From NCBI GenBank assembly GCA_025667525.1, contig CM046874.1, positions 281,962,880 through 282,026,879 on the forward strand: 64,000 nucleotides of DNA, written 5' to 3'. The first letter of the stretch is position 1. Each line of letters opens with the position of its first letter. The DNA comes from Glebionis coronaria (taxonomy: Eukaryota > Streptophyta > Magnoliopsida > Asterales > Asteraceae). Both the position numbers and the translations under genes were made by a program. Below, in pieces: positions 57,601-64,000 of the stretch. The notes beneath the pieces are model-generated. The model made no database searches. It had not been told where the DNA came from and saw only the letters and a program-made list of their open reading frames with translations.

Positions 57601-58379
57601 AATCACACATGTGCCAGGGTAATTGAAATTAACCCTTTGTTTTAAGTGAGTAAATTCTGGGTGGTGAAAAAGTGAACAGTGGTAAGTTTGATCCGATTTT
57701 GGGGGAAAGTTGTCTGTTTGGCGCAATGTTGGTTTAAATGTTTCACTTGCTCACTTTTAGTCCTTGGTTTTTGGCAAAATGGGTAAAACGTGTTTATTCA
57801 GTAACAAAACTCATTTCCTTTGTTATAGAACTTTCAGACTTTACACTTTTGGTACAACACTTTTCCAAAAGTGTTTCAAGGGTTGTTTTTGCCACCTTTG
57901 CATATTTGAAGGACTGATTTGGACTATTGTTGATCTTCAAAGGTCTTCAATGCAACTTTAACTCCATGAGGGACCATAATTTACAATTTAGATTTGATGA
58001 GGGACTAATCTTGCCATTTCTTCAAAGTTGAAGGACCATTTGTGTAATTTTGACAAACTTAAGGGACCAAACTTGTAATTATGAATTCACAAAGGTTTTA
58101 AGTGTCATTTATTCATTCATTGAGGATCAATCTTGTATATCTTCAAGTCTTCAAGGGTATTTGTTGGATAAAACATGATCTAGGGCCCGGTTCTTTGTAC
58201 GGCTTCGTTTCTCGTGTCCGTTTTTCCTTATTTCTTGTGATCTTTTGTCTTTTTCAAGATATCAATACCTAAAATACACAAGTAAACAAACACAAGCATA
58301 TATATGGTATTTTATGACATTTTTATGCATTTAAAACCCGAAAAGAATGATGAGATCATGTATAAATGCCATCTCATCA
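54626..58379 (-). repeat. Element D 5' LTR (3,754 bp)
   Basis: Same ends and length as 42284-46037. It drives minus-strand transcription: a TATA box on the minus strand at 57322-57313. The transcribed part (about 55560-56450) is crowded with AATAAGC on the + strand, which is GCTTATT in the element sense. Confidence 0.95.
57313..57322 (-). promoter_or_regulatory. Element D LTR TATA box
   Basis: Minus-strand CTATAAAAGG, conserved at 44972-44981 in the other LTR, with ACCTC just downstream. A strong pol II TATA candidate. Confidence 0.6.
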
Positions 58380-58384
58380 GACTC

Positions 58385-58685
58385 ATTTAAATTTGTTCGC
58401 CTCGTTTGTTTCTCTTTGGGTCATTTACATTTCTATAGGATTTAGTTGTTTGATTGGGTTTACTTAGTGTAATTGTTGTAGCCCATTAGTGTTAGAATCT
58501 ATTAATAGTATTATAATATAGAATAAAATAAAAGTTTTTTACCGAGGTTTCCGTGCACTTTATTATTACATCTTTTTATAGAAAGTATTCATAATTCCAA
58601 AATCGTAATCGTAAACCAATTTTGAAAAGTCAAAAAGATTAAACCGGATTTCCATTCAAATCGAGCTAAAAAAAGAATATTAAAA
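58385..58685 (+). repeat. Element E 5' LTR, part 3
   Basis: Resumes after the right TSD of D and ends before the PBS at 58686. The exact end is uncertain: a CA at 58656-58657 is the last clean candidate. Sum of the three parts is about 2.6 kb. Confidence 0.6.
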
Positions 58686-58700
58686 TGGCGCCGCTGTTGG
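58686..58700 (+). other. Element E primer-binding site (Athila type)
   Basis: TGGCGCCGCTGTTGG shares its first eleven bases with the Athila Asp-tRNA type of PBS. It orients E on the + strand and shows that the preceding LTR is the 5' one. Confidence 0.75.
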
Positions 58701-59585
58701 TTTCACATTTGTAGTGATTGACGGGTTTTCGTGGAGAGATTTTGGCACTTTGGAGATCCGTTTCTAGTTAACGTTATTTTTGTGCATTTAAATAATGATA
58801 ATAATAATAATAATAATGATAAATAAAATGTTATTATTAGAAAAATAAAAAAAAATAAAAGAAAATAAAAGAAAATAATAATAAATATAAATAAAAAAAT
58901 CAAAAAAATAATTATTTTCAAAAAAATAATTAAAAAATCAAAAATCAAAAATAAAAAAACAATTCGTCCCAAAAAAAATTATAAAACCGAAACCACAAAA
59001 ATATTATATTGTAAATATACCTTTATTTTTCTATTTCATTTTCTCTCAGTTTTCTTTGGGAATATCTTCTTCTAAAAAATAAGAATACAAAACTATTTTC
59101 TCTTATATTATGTAGTACGTATACGTAGATATGAATCTTAATGCACATATATATCCATAATTGTAGATTTTCTATAAACCATACTTATTGTCGATCCAAC
59201 AATTTCACGCGTATCGATCAAAGACAAAGGTCAAAATAGATAAATACTGTGATACCACTTGAACTTGACTAAAAATACACCGTGTGAAGGATTTAAGGAA
59301 AAACGCATTAAAACCTGCGTTTTGAAAGGACAAAAGGTGCTTAACTCGCTTCGCGCGGACCTTTATCTTTCTCTCTTTTTTGTTTTTCAAGATTGTGAGA
59401 GTGGGGTAACGGTTTGCCAAACCAAGTAATAATTATATACATATACTTTTGTGAGTTTACTTATTGAAACCTTGAGAGGGTTATCCATACACTTTCAAAG
59501 TCGATGAGGGCATTTCCCTCATTTCATGTTTTTGTTTGTATGCGCATTCAAACGCGCGTAAATTTACCTGCGTGTCCATAGGCTC
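58701..59585 (+). other. Element E leader, low complexity
   Basis: Includes an AAT/AAAT-rich tract at about 58790-58960 and otherwise AT-rich sequence. No gene. The minus-strand ORF at 58703-58972 is only a reading of the A-rich tract. Confidence 0.55.
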
Positions 59586-60470
59586 CTTCTAAGAGGAAGA
59601 ATCGTAATACCGTGACGAGTTGAGACGATCCATAAAATCATGATCTTGATACAAATACTATTGTAGTAACAGATATAAGGGCAAATAATTTCGAGTTGAA
59701 GACATGTTTCATACAGATGGTTTCGGCTACTCCGTTTCTTGGGCGTGCTAATGATTATCCCCATGCACACATTCACATATATAAAGCCTTGACCAATACT
59801 GTAAATACAATGGGGTGACTCAAGAGGCGATTAGATTACATCTCTTTCCCTTCTCTCTTGAGGGGCACACCCGTATATGGCTTGAGAAAGAGCCACCCCA
59901 GAGTATACTTACATGGGATGATTTGAATATAAAGTTTGTCAATTATTTATTTCCCCATTCTTACACCACTTCTTTGAGAAATGAAAATACTAGTTTTGAG
60001 AAAAAAATATAAAAATACCTTTAGTAAGAGTTGGGACAGGTTCAAAGAGTTGTTAAGGAAATGTCATTACTGTGGGTTTACTAAATTACATCAAATTGAT
60101 ACTTTTCACAATGGTTTGAATCAAAATGACGAAGACTCTCTTAACTCAGCTGCGGGGGAAATTTTTTAATCAAAATTACACAAGAAGCCTGGGATATTAT
60201 AGAGAACAAAGCTAAGGTTCTAAGTAGTAGGTCATTGTCTCAAGTTGCTAGTACTAGTGGAGGGATTTATGTTAACAATGATGAGACTAATAAGATGTAT
60301 CAAGAAACAAACAAAAATCTTGTTAAGCTTGCTACATATGTTGAAAACTTGGTTTTAAAGAACAATACTTCTTCCACTAGACCAGTCCATGTGGTGAATG
60401 AGACATTTGAAACTTGTGGTAGGCCACATGCCTCCTGGCACTGTGATAAATTCTAGGATAATCCACAAGG
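59586..60470 (+). pseudogene. gag: Element E gag remnant (Athila type)
   Basis: Broken Athila gag. Pieces match element D in order: NNFELKT near 59695, LFPFSLEG and IWLEKEPPQSILTWDD at about 59845-59925, SWDRFKELLRKCHYCGF near 60040, LHQIDTFHNGLNQ near 60100 and a CGRPHASWHC knuckle-like cluster near 60416. Frames 59815-60012, 59981-60169 and 60235-60456 are separated by stops and indels. Confidence 0.8.
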
Positions 60471-61017
60471 GAAAGTTTATGCTTATCAAAATAAAGATAA
60501 TAGGCCCTAACCACTTGTCTTACAAGTCAAATAACTACTTGGAACCACCCGGTCTCCGACCCCATCAAAGACCTCCACCTCAAAATCAAAATTTTCAAGG
60601 TCAAAATAGAAATCAAGGTCCAAATAGGGGGAATTTTAATTTGAGTGATCATGTAAGAGGTCAATTTCCTATTTAAAACCAAGAGTTTTAAAAAAGGCTA
60701 TCCTCAAGGGTTTTCAAATCAAAACCAATTAAAAATCAAGGTTTTTCAAATCAAGGAAATATTTTCAATCAAGCAAACTTGCAAAATAAATTATGTCCTA
60801 TGGACCTAATGACAAAAATGATGCAAGAAAATGATAGAAAGTTTAAGGATATAAGGGATTAATACTCAAACCCGAATTCATTAATCTTTAAGACCTTAAG
60901 GTGAGCTACCTTCTAATATTGAGATGAATCCTAGAGCACATATTAAGGCTATATCCATTAGGAATGTTGATACCTTTGTGGGTCCTCCATCTCCCCGCCA
61001 ATAAATGAGTGACAAGG
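60471..61017 (+). other. Element E Gln/Asn-rich linker remnant
   Basis: Fragments encode Pro/Gln/Asn-rich sequence (PPPQNQNFQGQNRNQGPNRG near 60590) followed by Asn/Gln-rich scraps, as in the linker after the knuckle of element D gag. Many stops. No other gene. Confidence 0.6.
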
Positions 61018-62860
61018 CCCAAAGATTACACTAGTTTCTAACCTACCTCCGGTGTTAACACCCATATCCATATCTAGTTCTCCATCTTATTTAAAACCCG
61101 TTGAGATCCCTAAACCTAGTAATGAGAAGAGTCCTTCCCAACCTTCTTCTTCTTCTCAACCTTCGCCTTACAAACCTTCAATCCCATATCTTTCAAAATT
61201 GAACAAGAAAACATTGAAAACTAAAACCGACATACAAGTTTCAAACTTTATCAAGATGTTTAAGTAGACAAACGTTGATGTTAGTTTTGTGGAGGCTCTC
61301 TCTAATATGCTAAAGTTTGTGAAACAATTTAAAGAAGTTTTGTCCCAGAAAGAGAAGATGCTTGATTTGGAGAGTGCTCACCTTAATGAGATTTGTTCTG
61401 CGGTGATTCTTAAAGAGTTTCAAGAGAAGTTTAGAGGTTGAGGCCGATTATTAATACCATTCAAGTTCCCTAGGTTTTATACTTCTATGGTACTTGCTAG
61501 TTTGGGGGCTAGTATTAGTCTAATGCCTTTGTCATTATAGAAAAAATTATCACTTAATGAGCTAGATCCTACACGAATGGCTTTGGAATTAGTCAAACAG
61601 TCAGTTTCATATCCTGTGGGAATAGTCGAAGATGTCTTTGTAGGAGTTGATAAGTTTACGTTCCCAACAAATTTTGTTGTGGTTGATTTGACATGGATCT
61701 ATGTATTTCTTTGATTTTGGGATGCCCATTCCTTAGAACGGACAGGGGTTTTGATTGATGCCTCTAAAGGAGAACTCATTTTGAGAGTTGGTAAAGAATA
61801 AATAGTTTTGCATTCTAGGAAGATTCCTAAGAATTCTAAAGAGTGTGAGACGGTTGATATGATTAATGTGCTTATTAGTTCTTGTTAAAAGAATTATAAT
61901 CTACTAACTGTTGACACCCTTGAAGAAAGTGATTTGATATCAACAAAAATTAAAGCTTTTCTCAAGAGAGATGATATAGTAGTGGAAAATAATTTTTCAA
62001 ATTAGGATGAGGATATTCATGTTTTAGAGAATTTTCTTAATGAAGACCCCATTTCTAAACCTCCTCTACAAGAAATCGCACATGATGTTCCTTCCTTCCA
62101 ACCATTTGAAGAAAATGATTTTATGATTGATGAACCCATTTCTTCTCACTCCTTAATCTACTTTCTTAGAAAATGATTTTGTGATTTATAACAAACCTCT
62201 CTTTGAGCCTTGTATTAATGAGATGTTATTTGAATAATGTGAAGAATTTAATGAAGTTTATAACTTTGATGATGATTTGGAGGTTTTTCTTAACATATAT
62301 TATGCGGAGGATTCTGATGAGGATTTCTATATTTATAAGAAGAAGAAAGACATGGTGGTTTCTACTCCGAGTGTGTTAACGCCTATTATTCCACAACTAT
62401 TGTATAAAGTTATAATGTATACGGGAAAATCTTCTATGGTTTCTACTGGTTTGACTTGCCTTATTCCCCTACATGGAAAGGTGTTTGATCCAAGCATACA
62501 AATTCTAGAGCTATCTTGGAATCTTTCTAATGAAATAAATGGAAAGTCTTGTAGAGTTTTGATATATTTAGTGTCCCACTTTCACCATATCTTTCACCTT
62601 CCATATGATCTTACTTTCTCTAAGAGGCTTCACTATATGGTGTACATGCTTGCTATTGCTATAATTAGAGATGATTTTCTTTAGAGATGATAACTATGTA
62701 TGTGACCCGGGTGTAGGTAAACGTTAGTCCGGTCCATTTACCAAGGCGGATATTGTATATCTCAATGTAAATGGAAACGTACTAAGTTCGACTTTATCAT
62801 AGTCATATTTTCCATATTGATAATCTCAAGAGAACCATGATTTCCCCAAGGACAACTAGG
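61018..62860 (+). pseudogene. Element E: protease region joined to integrase tail, same structure as G
   Basis: Collinear with 29391-31248: KPSIPYLSKLNKK, a shared TAG after MFK at about 61264, EALSNML, GASISLMPLSL (61505-61540), an acidic linker, YYAEDSDEDFYIYKKKKDM at about 62295-62355 and a decayed integrase C-terminal block near 62720-62780. RT and RNase H are missing at the same place as in G. More stops than G, for example at 61538 where Trp is expected. Because D keeps the full order, G and E must derive from an ancestor that lost pol. Confidence 0.75.
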
Positions 62861-62971
62861 TTAGATTAGATTTTCTAGAGTAGCATTTGTAGGTCTGGAA
62901 TAATATAGTAGAGTTGAAGTATAGAGGTGAGCCCTTCTTGTTCTTGTGTATGTGTATGTGTGTTTGTTTTT

Positions 62972-63043
<72 letters not shown>

Positions 63044-64000
63044 GTTCATGATGCTTATGGAGGAGGCCCTTGTATCTGGTTCACTTTAATTTTACTATTT
63101 TGATTTAAACCTGTCTCTTAATAATGATTAAACCGAAGTCACTTTAGTTGTCTATTCCTTAGATTGATTTAAGCAAAGTTATTAATGTCATGAGTGTAGG
63201 GAAGTTTATACTTCCACATTCTTAATCATTGAGGATAATGTTTATCTTAAGTGTAGTGGAGACTTCTTTCGAAGTAACCTTACCTAGACCATTTCATTTG
63301 TCTTCATTTAAATGGAAAAGTTAAAATTATTTGATATTTTTCAAATTCTTGATCTATTTTGGCCCCAAAAATAAGTCTTTGTTTTGTGTACATTTTCAAA
63401 TTTTCAATTTCTTAAAAATAAATGAAAAGGAAAAAAATTTAATAAAGAATATGGTTTTGATTTGTTTAAAAGTTTTTGATATATTAGGCCCATCATGAAT
63501 ATTTTGACTCAACCTAAGTTTGCTTATTCAAGCTTACTCTAATTAGTATCCTTAACCATGTAAATTGTAATTCGATTTATTAGACTAAGCATTCACGAGT
63601 CTCATTATTTTAGATTTTAAATTTTGAAGAATGTGAATTGATAGAGTTGTAAGTAAGCGTAAAGGGCTTTGATAAAGTTCATATGAAGATTCGTTGCTAT
63701 TTTACTCCCATAAGATTGTTTCACCAATAAATTTAAATGCATATAAATAATCAAGTATGTTTTTTTCTTGTTTTTAGTCTCTTATACATTTTTTATTAAT
63801 TATTTGTAATTAATATGAGTACATGTTGGACTTTTGAGTTGGCCGTGTTTACATGTCGGATTTAAATGATGTTTGATAAGTGGCGTGGGAGTTAATTTAT
63901 TGTTATTATTCACTAAGCCCAAAAGGACAAATGTTTGCCCAAATAAGTCCAAAAGGAAAAAAGTGATGTGAGGTTCTAATTGTGTTCCAATATTACCCTA
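62861..64000 (+). other. Element E 3' tail to the window edge
   Basis: Non-coding. It contains a CT microsatellite (62979-63041), then a CATTGAGGATAATGTTTATC motif at 63227-63246 that parallels the CATTGAGGACAATGTTTACT motif of element D. No clear 3' LTR is visible before the right edge. Confidence 0.5.
62979..63041. repeat. CT microsatellite, about 31 repeats
   Basis: An uninterrupted (CT)n run of about 63 bp. The minus-strand ORF through it (Glu-Arg repeats) is an artefact of the dinucleotide. Confidence 0.95.

Larger units (their letters stand above)
42284..58379 (-). mobile_element. Element D: 16-kb Athila-like Ty3/gypsy retrotransposon, minus strand
   Basis: Exact TSD GACTC at 42279-42283 and 58380-58384, and LTRs of 3,754 bp each. 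An Asp-tRNA-type PBS lies at 54622-54603 and a PPT at 46046-46038. The gag, protease, RT-RNase H and integrase are gypsy-ordered and only lightly damaged: TAA near 52477, one frameshift near 51116 and TGA at 50120-50118. In sampled stretches the LTRs differ by about 2 percent by eye. A 2.1-kb interval between integrase and the 3' LTR holds no env-like ORF. D is inserted in the 5' LTR of E. Confidence 0.95.

Noticed and set aside
45422..57961. Identical 65-codon + ORFs in both D LTRs (45422-45619 and 57764-57961) as a conserved gene
   Set aside because: Identity follows from LTR duplication; it is antisense to the element and has no known motif.
58703..58972. Phe/Ile-rich minus-strand ORF as a membrane protein
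   Set aside because: It is a reading of the A-rich low-complexity leader of E.
62861..63049. Minus-strand ORF with Glu-Arg repeats
   Set aside because: Translation of the CT microsatellite.

Overview
This is plant nuclear DNA made almost wholly of nested LTR retrotransposons. I found no host gene, tRNA, rRNA or CRISPR array. The evidence is matched LTRs with target-site duplications (TSDs), tRNA primer-binding sites (PBS), polypurine tracts (PPT), CCHC gag knuckles, and Ty1/copia and Ty3/gypsy pol domains. Composition is AT-rich. The gag, accessory and linker protein types resemble, from memory only, elements abundant in Asteraceae such as Tanacetum, Chrysanthemum and Artemisia. That placement is an inference; the assignment to a eudicot is more secure. 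Elements are lettered A-G here.

Left half (1-31.9 kb), an insertion stack. A (1-28132, + strand) is a Tekay-like Ty3/gypsy element. The last 26 bases of its 5' LTR open the window, followed by a Met-type PBS, a coiled-coil ORF, gag, a dead protease and an 84-bp tandem array. Reverse transcriptase and integrase are absent. Its 3' LTR (about 4.9 kb) is split by B (6574-24524, TSD ATTAA), a giant 18-kb Ty1/copia element with a very long gag extension, a decayed pol and a separate 1,314-codon accessory reading frame downstream of pol. A itself sits in a remnant LTR (C') related to the LTRs of element C. Next comes the 3' end of a short-LTR chromovirus-like element (F, to 29390), which lies inside G, a pol-deleted Athila-like copy (29391-31248).

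Right half (31.9-64 kb). E is a second Athila-like element on the + strand. Its 5' LTR is split twice: by C (32319-40313, TSD TTAAG, Ty1/copia on the minus strand) and by D (42284-58379, TSD GACTC). D is the most intact element, a 16-kb Athila element on the minus strand with gag, protease, RT-RNase H and integrase broken by only two stops and one frameshift. E resumes at 58385 with its PBS and carries the same pol-deleted interior as G. It runs off the right edge without a recognisable 3' LTR.

How the parts work together. D shows what an autonomous Athila needs; G and E look like non-autonomous derivatives that share one deletion and one nonsense codon. B has nearly identical LTRs yet badly broken genes, so it was probably mobilised in trans by a relative. 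The least explained item is B's accessory reading frame, together with the TTCCG repeat arrays in front of it and in B's leader. No wholly new system can be proved from this sequence alone.
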